Shown here: positions 29,762 to 39,667 of the stretch, one piece after another
Layout of the letters: each line of letters begins with the position of its first letter
Position numbering within the stretch: the first letter of the stretch is position 1
Position numbers and translations under genes: made by a program
Assembly (NCBI RefSeq): GCF_008084145.1
Contig: NZ_VSDO01000003.1
Span: forward strand, 62,001 to 126,000
Length of the DNA stretch: 64,000 bases
Origin: Paenibacillus faecis
GTDB taxonomy: Bacteria; Bacillota; Bacilli; Paenibacillales; Paenibacillaceae
Reading direction: 5' to 3'
The notes under the pieces: model-generated
What the model was told of the DNA's origin: nothing
The model's input: only the letters and a program-made list of their open reading frames with translations
The model's database searches: none

Positions 29762-30649
29762 TCAAGTATTTAGGTGATTAATTATTTTTCTAATTCCGTC
29801 ATCAATCCCATCGTTCCAACTCCAACCCAACTCATTTAATTTTAATGTATTTGCATATGAATCCATGATTTCCGATTCTCGATACGGTAAAGCACCAAAT
29901 TTCAGCTTGGTTTTAGAGTTTGTTAAAAGATGGGCTGATTCAATAAAATGCCTTATTGATACACTCATTCCTCTTCCGATTTCTATCTCGTTGTAACAAT
30001 CTGAAAATATATGTAAATTTTTTATCACAAGTCGATATGCAGAGGTAACATCATCTATAAATATAAAGTCTCTTTTTTGTTCCCCTAGAGTCAGATCCAG
30101 AGATGGTATATTATTCAACATTTGCGTAATCACATGAGTAGTGAATTTATTGGGGCCATCATTCGGTCCATAGACATGCTCTAAACGTGCATTTATGAAT
30201 TTTGTCTCCTCTTTATTCTGAAAAAAGGGAACCAACTCTAAAAAATATCGTTTTGTTTTCGAATATGAACCGAGATACTTATAGTTTCGATGAGCTGGTT
30301 TATTGAAAAAGGTATCGGTATTTATAAATGCATTGATTTTATGTTCAAGAGCACTTTCCAATAACTTCATAGGGAAAACTACATTACTTTCTATTTGTTC
30401 GCTTAAAGACTCTCTACTGCCATAAGATGTTGCCGCGTGGATTACAACATCGATACTTTCATTTTCAAACACACTTTTAATTGTAGTTTTATCGATATCA
30501 TACGACACTATTCTGTCTAAATAGTTAGAAATACGATCGGTGTTGGAGAAACTCCTTTTTATAATAATTACGTGATGATCATCCTCCAACAACCCTTTGA
30601 CAAGGTGACTTCCTACGAAACCTGTTCCGCCAGTTACAAGAATTCTCAT
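29762..30649 (-). CDS. NAD-dependent epimerase/reductase, CDP-abequose/paratose synthase-like
   Basis: A 295-residue extended short-chain dehydrogenase: TGGTGFVGSHLVKG Rossmann loop at residues 6-19, HAATSYGSRES, catalytic-type SYSKTKR (YxxxK with a preceding serine) and RLEHVYGPNDGPNKF. Position directly after rfbF-rfbG-rfbH-type genes suggests the final C4-ketoreduction giving CDP-abequose or CDP-paratose (RfbJ/RfbS-like). Which epimer cannot be told. AGAGGA about nine nt before the ATG. Confidence 0.72.
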   Translation of the reverse strand: MRILVTGGTGFVGSHLVKGLLEDDHHVIIIKRSFSNTDRISNYLDRIVSYDIDKTTIKSVFENESIDVVIHAATSYGSRESLSEQIESNVVFPMKLLESALEHKINAFINTDTFFNKPAHRNYKYLGSYSKTKRYFLELVPFFQNKEETKFINARLEHVYGPNDGPNKFTTHVITQMLNNIPSLDLTLGEQKRDFIFIDDVTSAYRLVIKNLHIFSDCYNEIEIGRGMSVSIRHFIESAHLLTNSKTKLKFGALPYRESEIMDSYANTLKLNELGWSWNDGIDDGIRKIINHLNT

Positions 30650-30666
30650 TGTCCCAATCCTCTAAT

Positions 30667-31746
30667 TTATCGGCTGATATATTCAAGAATTTGATTCTCA
30701 CAAACTTCTCTCATATCTCTTTCATTCATGTACGCATAATTCCACTCAATGATCTTTTCAATGGATTGTTCCAGTGACCATTTAGGAGCCCATCCCAATT
30801 TATACTTTGCTTTTGACCAGTCAAGTTTCAAATAATGCGCTTCATGAAACTGATTGTCACGCCTTATCTGGAAACTTGCCTTCCCATTGCCCCATTTGGA
30901 GCAAAATCTTTCAACAATCCACTGAACCGTTCTAGCATCATCGTCTTTCGGCCCAAAGTTCCAAGGTTCTGCATATTCGCAGCCGTAGAGATAAAGCTTT
31001 TCTGCCAGCACTAAGTATCCACCCAACGGTTCAAGTACATGCTGCCAGGGTCTAATAGAGTCGGGATTTCTGATAATAATGGGGCTATTGTTTAATAGAG
31101 ACTTCACAATATCTGGTACAAGTCTGTTATTAGACCAGTCCCCTCCTCCAATGACATTACCAGCCCTTGCAGTGGCTATCGCTACCCCATGCTTTTCATA
31201 ATTTTCTGAATTAAAGTAGGAGTTTCGATAAGAGGAGGTGACTAGCTCCGAACAAGCTTTACTGCTTGAATAGGGATCATACCCCCCCATCGGTTCATTC
31301 TCGCGATATCCCCAGTGCCACTCTTTATTTTCATAGCACTTATCTGTTGTCACGTTTATAACAGCCTTTATATTATTATCCGTTCTCCTAATCGCTTCCA
31401 GCAAGTTAACAGTACCCATAACATTTACCATATAGGTCTCAACCGGGTTAATATAAGACTCTGTAACAAGGGGTTGAGCCGCCATATGAATAACGATTTG
31501 AGGCCTAGCTTCCTTTAATGATTGTTCTAACAACTCTAAGTTCCTAATGTCACCAATTATACTTTTTTCTATAACCGATTCAATTTTACACGTTTCGAAT
31601 AAATTTGGTGTCGTGGAAGGAGGTAATGAATAGCCCGTTACCTTAGCACCTAACCGCGTTAGCCACAATGATAACCAAGACCCTTTGAAACCGGTGTGCC
31701 CGGTCAAAAATACCTTCTTATCTTTCCAAAAGTTTTTATTTCTCAT
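30667..31746 (-). CDS. rfbG: CDP-glucose 4,6-dehydratase
   Basis: A 359-residue extended SDR converting CDP-glucose to CDP-4-keto-6-deoxyglucose. Motifs: TGHTGFKGSWLS (cofactor loop, about 15-26), NVTTDKCYEN, and the active-site YSSSKACSE. The rfbG/ascB relatives share HTGFKG and the WHWGYRENEPMGG stretch seen here. It overlaps the end of rfbF by 11 bp, so the two are coupled. No strong ribosome binding site of its own. Confidence 0.9.
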   Translation of the reverse strand: MRNKNFWKDKKVFLTGHTGFKGSWLSLWLTRLGAKVTGYSLPPSTTPNLFETCKIESVIEKSIIGDIRNLELLEQSLKEARPQIVIHMAAQPLVTESYINPVETYMVNVMGTVNLLEAIRRTDNNIKAVINVTTDKCYENKEWHWGYRENEPMGGYDPYSSSKACSELVTSSYRNSYFNSENYEKHGVAIATARAGNVIGGGDWSNNRLVPDIVKSLLNNSPIIIRNPDSIRPWQHVLEPLGGYLVLAEKLYLYGCEYAEPWNFGPKDDDARTVQWIVERFCSKWGNGKASFQIRRDNQFHEAHYLKLDWSKAKYKLGWAPKWSLEQSIEKIIEWNYAYMNERDMREVCENQILEYISR

Positions 31747-32539
31747 TGTTTGTCACCACATCCAAACCCCATGTTTTCCACGGAGCTCTCCCCATTTTCC
31801 ATAACTCTTCAAGGAGGTTCTTGTCTCTGATAGTATCCATGGGTTGCCAAAACCCTTCGTGTTTATAACTCATTAATTCACCGTTTTTTGCCAATCCTTC
31901 TAATGGATCTTTCTCGAAGACAGTAGTATCATCAGAAATATAGTTGAAGACCTCCGGTTGCAAAACAAAGAAGCCAGCGTTAATCCAGGCTCCGTCTCCT
32001 TTGGGTTTTTCCTGAAAGCCTTTAACTTCATTGCTAGCAGTAATTGTAAGTGCGCCAAATCTTCCGCTTGGTTGTACCGTAGTTACCGTTGCAAGTCTTC
32101 CATAAAGCTTATGCTTCTCAACCAATTCCGTTAAATTAACGTCCGAAACCCCATCACCATAAGTAAGCATAAATGGCTCATTTCCTACATATTTTTGAAT
32201 TCTTTTCACCCTGCCGCCGGTCATGGTATCTAAACCGGTATTCACTAAAGTTACCTTCCAAGGTTCCGCTGTATGGTTGTGAGTAATAAGTTCATTATCA
32301 TTTCGAAAGTCAAATGTTACATCCGACTCATGTAAAAAATAATGAGCAAAATACTCTTTAATATAGTAACCTTTGTATCCTAAGCATATGATAAAATCAT
32401 TAAATCCATAGAATGAATAATGCTTCATAATATGCCACAATATCGGACGTTCGCCTATTTCAATCATAGGTTTCGGCTTGAGATGTGACTCTTCACTTAT
32501 CCTAGTTCCGTATCCACCCGCAAGAATAACTACTTTCAC
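31736..32539 (-). CDS. rfbF: Glucose-1-phosphate cytidylyltransferase
   Basis: A 267-residue nucleotidyltransferase making CDP-glucose from CTP and glucose-1-phosphate. Glycine-rich signature LAGGYGTRISEES, then KPMIEIGERPILWHIMKHYS, YGDGVSDV (metal aspartate) and the lysine in GFQEKPKGDG are all typical of RfbF. GTG start with AGGAGG eight nt upstream, 12 bp after rfbH. Confidence 0.95.
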   Translation of the reverse strand: MKVVILAGGYGTRISEESHLKPKPMIEIGERPILWHIMKHYSFYGFNDFIICLGYKGYYIKEYFAHYFLHESDVTFDFRNDNELITHNHTAEPWKVTLVNTGLDTMTGGRVKRIQKYVGNEPFMLTYGDGVSDVNLTELVEKHKLYGRLATVTTVQPSGRFGALTITASNEVKGFQEKPKGDGAWINAGFFVLQPEVFNYISDDTTVFEKDPLEGLAKNGELMSYKHEGFWQPMDTIRDKNLLEELWKMGRAPWKTWGLDVVTNNEK

Positions 32540-32551
32540 TACGAAGGCCTC

Positions 32552-34168
32552 CTAGTTAGCAGTTTTTGATAGAACAAATTCTCTTATCTTTTCGATTACA
32601 TAATCAATCATGGCATTAGTTAGACCAGGATAAACCCCCACTAAGAATGTATCATGTAATATCTTATCCGTATTCGTTAAGTCCCCATACACTCTATAGT
32701 TAACACCTTGATATGCAGGTTGACGAATTAAATTTCCAGCAAAGAGCATACGTGTCTGAATTCGGTTTTCCTCAAGAAAATTAACGATTTCGTTCTTTGT
32801 AAACTTCGCCCCATCACGAACCGTCAATATGAATCCAAACCAACTCGGATCCGCATTGGCAGTTGCCCTAGGTAAAATGAAGTAATCCTCTAGATCTTTT
32901 AATCCCTGGTATAACCGATTGAAATTGTTTTTTCTTGCTTGGACAAAGTCAGGGACCTTCTTCAACTGTGCCACTCCAATAGCAGCCTGCATATCTGTAA
33001 CTCTCAAATTGTATCCTATATGAGAATAGGTGTACTTGTGGTCATAACCGTATGGCAGAGACCCTAATTCCCAACCAAACCGTTTACCACACGTATTGTC
33101 ACAACCCGAAGGGCACCAACAGTCCCGTCCCCAATCTCGGAAAGATTCAATTATAGTTTTCAACAGAGCATTATTGGTATATACAGCTCCCCCTTCCCCC
33201 ATAGTCATATGATGAGGAGGATAAAAACTTGATGTTCCAATATGTCCGTGGGTGCCAGTTAATTTTCCATTGTAAGTAGATCCTAAGGCGTCACAATTAT
33301 CTTCAACGACCCAGAGCTCGTATTTGTTGGCAATTTCAAGGACTTTATCCAGTTCAAATGGGTTACCCATGGTATGGGCAATCATAATCGCTTTTGTCTT
33401 TGGTGTAATAGCTCCTTCGATACGCTCCGCAATGATGTTATATGTTCCTAGCTCGACATCAATAAAAACTGGAATAGCTTTGTTTTGAACAATTGGACCA
33501 ACTGTGGTGGGAAAGCCAGCCGCCACAGTAATAACCTCATCCCCCGGCATGATGCGCTTCTCTTTTAATTTAGGGGAAGTTAAGGCTGAAATAGCCAATA
33601 AATTAGCTGAGGATCCGGAATTTGTTAACAAAGCATATCTTACTCCCAAATACTCGGCAAATTCTTTTTCAAACTGCTTATGGTATCTTCCTGCTGTAAG
33701 CCAAAAATCTAATGAGGAATCGACAAGACTTCTCATTTCTTCTGCATTGTAGACTCTGCCTCCATAGACGATAGTAGTAGACTCATTATTATTTTTATTT
33801 GAGTGGAATAAGTTATGGTAATTTTCAACACTGTACAAAATCTCTAATCTTAAAATCTTCTCAAGCTCTTTCTTGTCTAGTTCTGAATAGAATTGAATGT
33901 CTTCTGAGTTCAAACTAACTTTTTCACGTATATCCAGATATAGCGGAGTAGCAAAATCAGAATGATTAATTTCTAGGTGATAATTGATGGAGAAATCTTC
34001 AGGTTGTTTCTTGTGTAACAAATAGCCATAAGCCATCTGTCCATTAGTAATTACTACATGACTATTAATACTTTTAACTAAGACCATATTCCCCTGTTGT
34101 TTTAACACTTTTGCGGCACTCCTTCTGACCCTATGCAATTTTAGAAATCCGTTCCGATAATTGGTCAT
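32552..34168 (-). CDS. rfbH: CDP-6-deoxy-4-keto-glucose 3-dehydrase (E1) with N-terminal extension
   Basis: PMP/[2Fe-2S]-dependent enzyme removing the 3-hydroxyl of CDP-4-keto-6-deoxyglucose. The usual aminotransferase lysine is replaced by histidine in [12 protein letters not shown], the hallmark of this dehydrase, and cysteines in [11 protein letters not shown] would hold the iron-sulfur cluster. The recognisable enzyme starts near residue 105-140 ([19 protein letters not shown]). The first about 105 residues have no counterpart I recognise. The ATG at 34168 lacks a ribosome binding site. ATG 34087 (AGGGG close upstream) is an alternative. The reductase partner (E3) is not encoded in the window. 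Confidence 0.88.
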   Translation of the reverse strand: MTNYRNGFLKLHRVRRSAAKVLKQQGNMVLVKSINSHVVITNGQMAYGYLLHKKQPEDFSINYHLEINHSDFATPLYLDIREKVSLNSEDIQFYSELDKKELEKILRLEILYSVENYHNLFHSNKNNNESTTIVYGGRVYNAEEMRSLVDSSLDFWLTAGRYHKQFEKEFAEYLGVRYALLTNSGSSANLLAISALTSPKLKEKRIMPGDEVITVAAGFPTTVGPIVQNKAIPVFIDVELGTYNIIAERIEGAITPKTKAIMIAHTMGNPFELDKVLEIANKYELWVVEDNCDALGSTYNGKLTGTHGHIGTSSFYPPHHMTMGEGGAVYTNNALLKTIIESFRDWGRDCWCPSGCDNTCGKRFGWELGSLPYGYDHKYTYSHIGYNLRVTDMQAAIGVAQLKKVPDFVQARKNNFNRLYQGLKDLEDYFILPRATANADPSWFGFILTVRDGAKFTKNEIVNFLEENRIQTRMLFAGNLIRQPAYQGVNYRVYGDLTNTDKILHDTFLVGVYPGLTNAMIDYVIEKIREFVLSKTAN

Positions 34169-34359
34169 AAAAAAACAGCTGACTGGCAGTTCAATTTACC
34201 CTATCTCATTATATACAGTATATCTAAATCAGGACTTAAGGGACATTATAAAGTTACCGAAGGATGCATATTCCATATAATTCAAAATCAGATAATAAAT
34301 TTAATTTTAACGAATTGTCAAATTACAAAATTATACATCTCTCAATTGGATAAAGTTAA

Positions 34360-34368
34360 TGCTATAAT
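34360..34368 (+). promoter_or_regulatory. Extended -10 promoter of the GT2 gene
   Basis: TGC-TATAAT with no clear -35, 22 nt before the start codon, and divergent from the dideoxyhexose cassette. Confidence 0.5.
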
Positions 34369-34389
34369 TTACTTAAAAAAGGTGCTGAA

Positions 34390-36264
34390 TTGAAGATGAC
34401 AGAAAAAGAATTATCAATACAAATCGATCAGGATCTACAAAAAATAGACAGTCTGTTAGACAGTCAATTGATTGATGAAGCATACACGGAGTATGTTAAT
34501 CTTTTAGAAAAGATAGAAGGTAAGGAATATAAAGATATTAATCGTCAATATAAAGCTAAAGTTTATATCTCTTTTGCTTATTTTCTGTTCAGTGGGTCTC
34601 AATTCAACTCTTTTTTTGAAATGCTATTGAAAGCCCAGGAATACGGACACCCAAAAGATGAAATAGAAGAAGTAATTTTAGAAGCTTTTGTTAGGCCTAA
34701 CCTTAATGAATTTAGAAATCTTTATGAGGCCAATATTAATTTCTTACATAAAAATAATTATATAGATATTGAAAAAATCATACATTTCGATGATCTACCA
34801 TTCTGGCTCCTTCCCAATGGTATCCCTAATGAATACTATTTATATAATAAGAGTCAGAAGCTTCTACAAGATAAAGTGACTTTATTTACCTACAAGCAAG
34901 TACAATCTCTTCCGACTTTGGATGCCTTTTCAGACTATTTATTACTAGGGGATTGGAATTGGAATACTGTATTGGCATATAACAATTCCGCTAGAAAAAG
35001 AAGTAAAAAAACTTATGTCGTACTAAAAGATATTGAAAAATCCCTCTCATGCTTACAAGGTGCATTATTAAATAGTGCAATAATCTCTAATGTTGTGATA
35101 TTTGATTCCCTTGATCGCTTCAGACAATATATGTCCAGTTCTGATTTATTTCTCCCAAGAAATATAATCAACTTATCTGACAGTAGTTCAATGCCTCAAT
35201 ATATTTTGGATGAAATTCATGATAACCGGATTCATAAGGATAATCGAAAGGGCAACCGCGTTTTGCTTAGCGTTTGTATTCCTAGTTACAACAGAGGAAA
35301 AAGAGCGTATGAAAATGTAGTTCATCTACTGCAATCCCAATACGATGAGGAAATAGAAATTATTTTATCTAATAACGGGACACAAAATGAAACAAAAGCA
35401 TACTATGATAAAATAAGTGAAATTGAAGACGCAAGATTAAAATACTTTGCCTTTAACGAGAATCAAGGATTCGCCAGTAACTGCTGCAAAGTCTGCGAAT
35501 TGGCAAGTGGAAAGTTTATATTATTGTTAAGTGACGAGGATCTTATCAATCTGAATAATTTGCATTTCATTATGAACAAATTATGTATCTCAAATGATAC
35601 GATATCTGTAATGAGGACCTCCTCCACCACACAATACAACTTATCAAATTTGGTAGCGAATCCCGGAAGGGATGCCTTGATAAATTTTATGTTATCTTCT
35701 AATTATATGTCAGGTATTATTCTAAATAATAAACTTCTCAAAAATTATAGAGGAATCGAGTACATTAAAGAAAATCTAAATAACAGTGTTTGTTACTGGT
35801 ATCCTCATATGTATTGGGAGTTATTGTTGTGCCAATATGGATTTGTTGAGAGTACAGATCTTGTTCTTGTAAACGAAGGAAAAGCTGAAAAGAGTGAATT
35901 CGATAAGTTAAAGATAGATGACGAAGTTGTAATACCCTATTATGCATCAATTAAAGGTCGATTGGAGCAGCACGAAGGGTTTACCCATATTTTTCGGGAT
36001 CTAGAAATTTGCGCTAAGGACCCCGGCCTTTATAGGGAAATGTACCTTCAACTTTGTGCAAAAACTTTGTTTCTAACAACGGTTTCAATAAATGGATACT
36101 ACAAAAGAACAAGTACGGACTATAAACAATTATATGAACAAGTGTACGAGTTTTGCTCAAGTGAAAGTTTCTATAAAACTAAGATTAGTAATACTAACGA
36201 CAATTATCGAAGTGATCTAGAAATACTGGCTCAAATTTACGGCCACTTTAAAAAGTCGATATAA
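34390..36264 (+). CDS. GT2-family glycosyltransferase with long N-terminal domain
   Basis: A 624-residue protein. Residues about 295-520 are a GT-A domain: LLSVCIPSYNRGKRAYENVV, then EIILSNNGT, and LLLSDEDLINL in the place of the metal motif. The first about 290 residues are helix-rich (KIDSLLDSQLIDEAYTEYVN) with tetratricopeptide-like character and then an alpha/beta part. No family was recognised for it. TTG at 34390 has AAGGTG five nt upstream; ATG at 34396 is an alternative. It is the only rightward gene between the two sugar cassettes, a natural candidate for transferring one of their products. The acceptor is unknown. Confidence 0.78.
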   Translation: MKMTEKELSIQIDQDLQKIDSLLDSQLIDEAYTEYVNLLEKIEGKEYKDINRQYKAKVYISFAYFLFSGSQFNSFFEMLLKAQEYGHPKDEIEEVILEAFVRPNLNEFRNLYEANINFLHKNNYIDIEKIIHFDDLPFWLLPNGIPNEYYLYNKSQKLLQDKVTLFTYKQVQSLPTLDAFSDYLLLGDWNWNTVLAYNNSARKRSKKTYVVLKDIEKSLSCLQGALLNSAIISNVVIFDSLDRFRQYMSSSDLFLPRNIINLSDSSSMPQYILDEIHDNRIHKDNRKGNRVLLSVCIPSYNRGKRAYENVVHLLQSQYDEEIEIILSNNGTQNETKAYYDKISEIEDARLKYFAFNENQGFASNCCKVCELASGKFILLLSDEDLINLNNLHFIMNKLCISNDTISVMRTSSTTQYNLSNLVANPGRDALINFMLSSNYMSGIILNNKLLKNYRGIEYIKENLNNSVCYWYPHMYWELLLCQYGFVESTDLVLVNEGKAEKSEFDKLKIDDEVVIPYYASIKGRLEQHEGFTHIFRDLEICAKDPGLYREMYLQLCAKTLFLTTVSINGYYKRTSTDYKQLYEQVYEFCSSESFYKTKISNTNDNYRSDLEILAQIYGHFKKSI

Positions 36265-36339
36265 AGCATCTAGCGCTTCAAGCAGACGTAGGCACCGTAT
36301 ATATAATTAATCGCCTGAGTTCTTCCTATCTTTGTAAAA

Positions 36340-36380
36340 AGTTTAAGCGGCCCTAATCCTTTAGATTTAGGCCGCTTATT
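36340..36380. terminator. Bidirectional terminator between GT2 gene and pseC
   Basis: AAGCGGCC-TAA/TTA-GGCCGCTT stem. Leftward it is followed by AAACTTTTTAC, rightward by ATTGGGCTTTT. Closes the glycosylation operon and the convergent GT2 gene. Confidence 0.7.
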
Positions 36381-36464
36381 GGGCTTTTAGTTATCCCCTG
36401 CAAGAGAGAATTCTACTGATCACTCTGTCTTCCCATGTAATCAATTCGCTTGATTATATTCTCG

Positions 36465-37634
36465 CTACTTCTTACCTTTATATCTTCGGTAAACACTCTT
36501 CACAGCTGCAATTACACTACTAACATCATCATCAGTCATCTTGGGAAACAAAGGAATTGTAATAGCTGTTCGGTAGTAATTTTCAGCGTGAGTGCAAGGC
36601 TCGAAGGAATAGGGTAATTGTTTATAATACGGTTGATTGTAAACGGGAATGTAATGCACATTGACACCTATATTTTCATTACGTAATGCTTGGAACACTT
36701 CGCTTCGATCAAAATAATTAGCTTCCCACCTCGTCACATATAAATGCCAAGAGGATTGCGTGCCCTCAAGCTGATATGGGAGAATCAGGCCCTCCATATT
36801 GGATAATTCTTCGTTATAAATGTCTGCTATTTCTCTTCTTCTAGCCACAAAATAATCAAGCTTATCCATTTGTGAGATGCCAAGGGCTGCCTGCATATCA
36901 GTCATTCGATAATTATATCCTAGGGCCTGCATTTCATAATACCATGGGCCGTCATTTTGGGTTAGTTCATCAGGTTCTCTTGTCATCCCATGATTGCGGA
37001 ATTGAAGAAGCTTCCGGTAAAACTCTATATTATTGGTTACAATCATCCCTCCCTCCCCAGTAGTTACATGTTTCACAGGATGAAAACTAAACATGGTCAT
37101 GTCTGCCAATCCCCCAACCTTGTGACCGTTATAACTGGCACCAAGAGAGTGGGCTGCATCCTGTATAAAGATTAAATTATGATCACGTGCGATCATGGAG
37201 ATGCGATCAGCCTCTACAGGTTGACCTGTTAAATCAACAGCAATAATTGCTTTGGTTTTATCCGTTATTTTAGTTTCTATCTGCTCAGGTGAAATGTTAT
37301 AAGTACGCATATCTATATCTGCAAAAACCGGCGTTCCCCCTTGATATAGAACACTGTTACTGCTAGCTAAAAAGGTAATGGGACTTGTAATGACTTCATC
37401 ACCGGGACCTATGCCTGCTGCATAGCACGCGCCGTGAAGGGCCGCTGTCCCATTGGTAAAAGCTACGGCATACATAGCCCCTACATACTTTGCCACCTTT
37501 GATTCAAATGCCTTAATAGCAGGCCCCTGTGTAATGAAATCTCCACGAAGCACCTCAACTACGGCGTTAATATCATCTTCATCCAGCCACTGTTGGCCAT
37601 AAGGTAATAGGCTCGATCTTTTCCCCGTTTCCAT
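36465..37634 (-). CDS. pseC: UDP-4-amino-4,6-dideoxy-N-acetyl-altrosamine transaminase, PseC-like
   Basis: PLP-dependent DegT/DnrJ/EryC1 aminotransferase, 389 residues. The Schiff-base lysine is in SFHPVKHVTTGEGG, with FTNGTAALHGACYAAGI and IQDAAHSLGASYNG also conserved. It would aminate the 4-keto sugar made by the PseB product. ATG 37634 has AAAGGAGG seven nt upstream. The frame extends 17 codons further but without a site. Last gene of the 12-gene operon. Confidence 0.88.
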   Translation of the reverse strand: METGKRSSLLPYGQQWLDEDDINAVVEVLRGDFITQGPAIKAFESKVAKYVGAMYAVAFTNGTAALHGACYAAGIGPGDEVITSPITFLASSNSVLYQGGTPVFADIDMRTYNISPEQIETKITDKTKAIIAVDLTGQPVEADRISMIARDHNLIFIQDAAHSLGASYNGHKVGGLADMTMFSFHPVKHVTTGEGGMIVTNNIEFYRKLLQFRNHGMTREPDELTQNDGPWYYEMQALGYNYRMTDMQAALGISQMDKLDYFVARRREIADIYNEELSNMEGLILPYQLEGTQSSWHLYVTRWEANYFDRSEVFQALRNENIGVNVHYIPVYNQPYYKQLPYSFEPCTHAENYYRTAITIPLFPKMTDDDVSSVIAAVKSVYRRYKGKK

Positions 37635-37665
37635 TTCAGTCCCTCCTTTAAAGAGAAAGGCTGGC

Positions 37666-38619
37666 TCAAGCAAGCCCGCCTTCACTGATCCATTCTCTTG
37701 TTCTTTTTATCCCCTCTTCCAACGAAACCTGAGGTTCCCAACCAAGTAAATCTTTTGCCTTCCCTGAATTACAGAGGAGTTTCTGAATTTCGCTCTGGGG
37801 ATGGATATGTGGTACATGTCTGATCCTTGAGGAGTCGCCTGCGATTAATAGAGCCAAGTCGTTCACGGAGATATCCCGGCCTAGACCGGCGTTCACAATT
37901 TCTCCATTTACCCGGTCATTAAAACCGGCAGCGACGACAAAGCGGGCACAATCTTCGACATACAACAGGTCTCTTGTTTGAGTGCCTTCACCATAAATGT
38001 TTAAAGTTTTACCTTCAAGGTCATTCTTTATAAAGATGGCCACTACTCCACCTTCACCACCCGTTTTCTGGAATGGCCCGTAGGTGTTAAATGGACGAAT
38101 AACAACTGTAGGAAGACCATATGCGTAATAATAGGAAAGGACCATGTTCTCCGCCCCAATTTTCGCCCCTGCGTAAGGAGAGGCTGGCTTGGTAGGGTGA
38201 TTCTCATCAATCCCCCTTTCATCATTACAACGATCATAAACCATACAGGTACTCATAAATACAACCTTGGTATTATGCTTACGGCATTGCTCTAATACAT
38301 AGAAAGTTCCGATCGTATCATTATTGAAAGTTGTCCGCGGATCATCAATGGAGTCTTGAACGTTAATAGATGCTCCGAGGTGATAACAGATTGAGAATTT
38401 ATTTTCCGTGAACAAATCATCAAGCAGTTTTTCGTCTAAAATACTTCCACGGACAAACGCTTTGAAGTTGGGGTATTCCATCAGTTTAGAAATATTAGAT
38501 TCGCGCCCATTTGAGAGATCATCTAAGATCCAGAGATTATGTCCCTCGTCTAATAGACTTTTAGCAACCCAGCGGCCAATGAAGCCTGCGCCACCTGTAA
38601 GCAAGATATTTTTTGTCAA
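37666..38619 (-). CDS. NAD-dependent epimerase/dehydratase of the glycosylation operon
   Basis: A 317-residue extended SDR: LLTGGAGFIGRWVAK, FMSTCMVYD, YAGAKIGAENM (YxxxK) and RPFNTYGP. It could be an NDP-sugar epimerase or dehydratase. It is not one of the canonical six pseudaminate enzymes, so it points to a variant or second sugar. TTG start (38619) with GGGAGG nine nt upstream, one nt after the pseI stop. The frame upstream of it is the pseI 3' end in another frame. Confidence 0.85.
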   Translation of the reverse strand: MTKNILLTGGAGFIGRWVAKSLLDEGHNLWILDDLSNGRESNISKLMEYPNFKAFVRGSILDEKLLDDLFTENKFSICYHLGASINVQDSIDDPRTTFNNDTIGTFYVLEQCRKHNTKVVFMSTCMVYDRCNDERGIDENHPTKPASPYAGAKIGAENMVLSYYYAYGLPTVVIRPFNTYGPFQKTGGEGGVVAIFIKNDLEGKTLNIYGEGTQTRDLLYVEDCARFVVAAGFNDRVNGEIVNAGLGRDISVNDLALLIAGDSSRIRHVPHIHPQSEIQKLLCNSGKAKDLLGWEPQVSLEEGIKRTREWISEGGLA

Positions 38620-38620
38620 T

Positions 38621-39667
38621 CTAAATAACCTCCCATGTAAGCGGTGTCCCCTTGCTAACATCGCAAGATACTGCTCTTCCAAGTATTTGATCCAAGTATT
38701 TTGTAGGCAAACCAAGGCCGGGACGAATGGCTTTCACGTTATCTCGTGTAAGAATGTCCCCTTTCTTAAGAGTTTGCGAGATATAAAGTGATCGACGGTG
38801 CTTTAATGATTCTTTCTCTCTCTCTGTTGCCCCATAAGAAACATTTCCGAGCGATAACCAAGCACGCTCAGTTTCAACAACAAGCGAAGCCATTTCCTCA
38901 GGCTCAAGGGAGAATGCAGAGTCTACCCCACCATCAGCACGACGTAGTGTAAAATGCTTTTCCACAACCGTTGCCCCCAGAGCAACTGCTGCTACTGAAA
39001 CCCCAACTCCCATTGTATGATCGGATATCCCTACTGAACATTTAAAAAGATCTCCCATGTGCGGAAGTGTAAGAATATTGGTATTGTCGGGGGCAGCCGG
39101 ATAAGTGCTTGTACATTTCAACAGAACTAAATTCCTACATCCAGAAGAACGCGCTTCACGAACAGTTTCATCTAATTCCGCTATGGAGGCCATACCAGTA
39201 GAAATAATAAGCGGTTTTCCTGTGGCCGCTACCTTACGAATTAACTGAATATCCGTATTTTCGAAGGAGGCTATTTTATACGCTGGTACGTCAAGACTCT
39301 CGAGGAAGTCCACTGCCGTTTCATCAAATGGTGTACTAAATGCCAACATCCCATGTTGAGCAGCACGCTCAAAAATTGGCTTGTGCCATTCCCATGGGGT
39401 ATACGCTTCTTGATAAAGATGATACAAGGAGTTTCCTTTCCATAAACTATTAGGATCTTCGATATAAAAGTCCCCATCATGAATATCAAGAGTCATTGTA
39501 TCGGCCGTATACGTTTGCAGTTTCAAAGCATCCACACCTGCGGCGGCAGCCGCATCAACGATTTGCAGTGCACGTTCCAGGGACTGATTGTGATTACCTG
39601 ACATCTCTGCTATTATAAATGGTTTGTGATTTTTACCAACCCATCGGCTTCCAATTTGAAATTCCAT
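38621..39667 (-). CDS. pseI: Pseudaminic acid synthase, NeuB family
   Basis: A 348-residue protein: TIM-barrel NeuB domain (FIIAEMSGNHNQSLERAL, ALKLQTYTADTMTL, LLKCTSTYPA, GISDHTMGVGV) and a C-terminal SAF/antifreeze-like domain (about 285-348). It condenses a 2,4-diacylamino-trideoxyhexose with phosphoenolpyruvate. The QTYTADTMTL and TPWEWH features favour PseI over NeuB or LegI. ATG 39667 shares one base with the pseG stop codon (TAATG), with GGAGG upstream. Confidence 0.9.
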   Translation of the reverse strand: MEFQIGSRWVGKNHKPFIIAEMSGNHNQSLERALQIVDAAAAAGVDALKLQTYTADTMTLDIHDGDFYIEDPNSLWKGNSLYHLYQEAYTPWEWHKPIFERAAQHGMLAFSTPFDETAVDFLESLDVPAYKIASFENTDIQLIRKVAATGKPLIISTGMASIAELDETVREARSSGCRNLVLLKCTSTYPAAPDNTNILTLPHMGDLFKCSVGISDHTMGVGVSVAAVALGATVVEKHFTLRRADGGVDSAFSLEPEEMASLVVETERAWLSLGNVSYGATEREKESLKHRRSLYISQTLKKGDILTRDNVKAIRPGLGLPTKYLDQILGRAVSCDVSKGTPLTWEVI

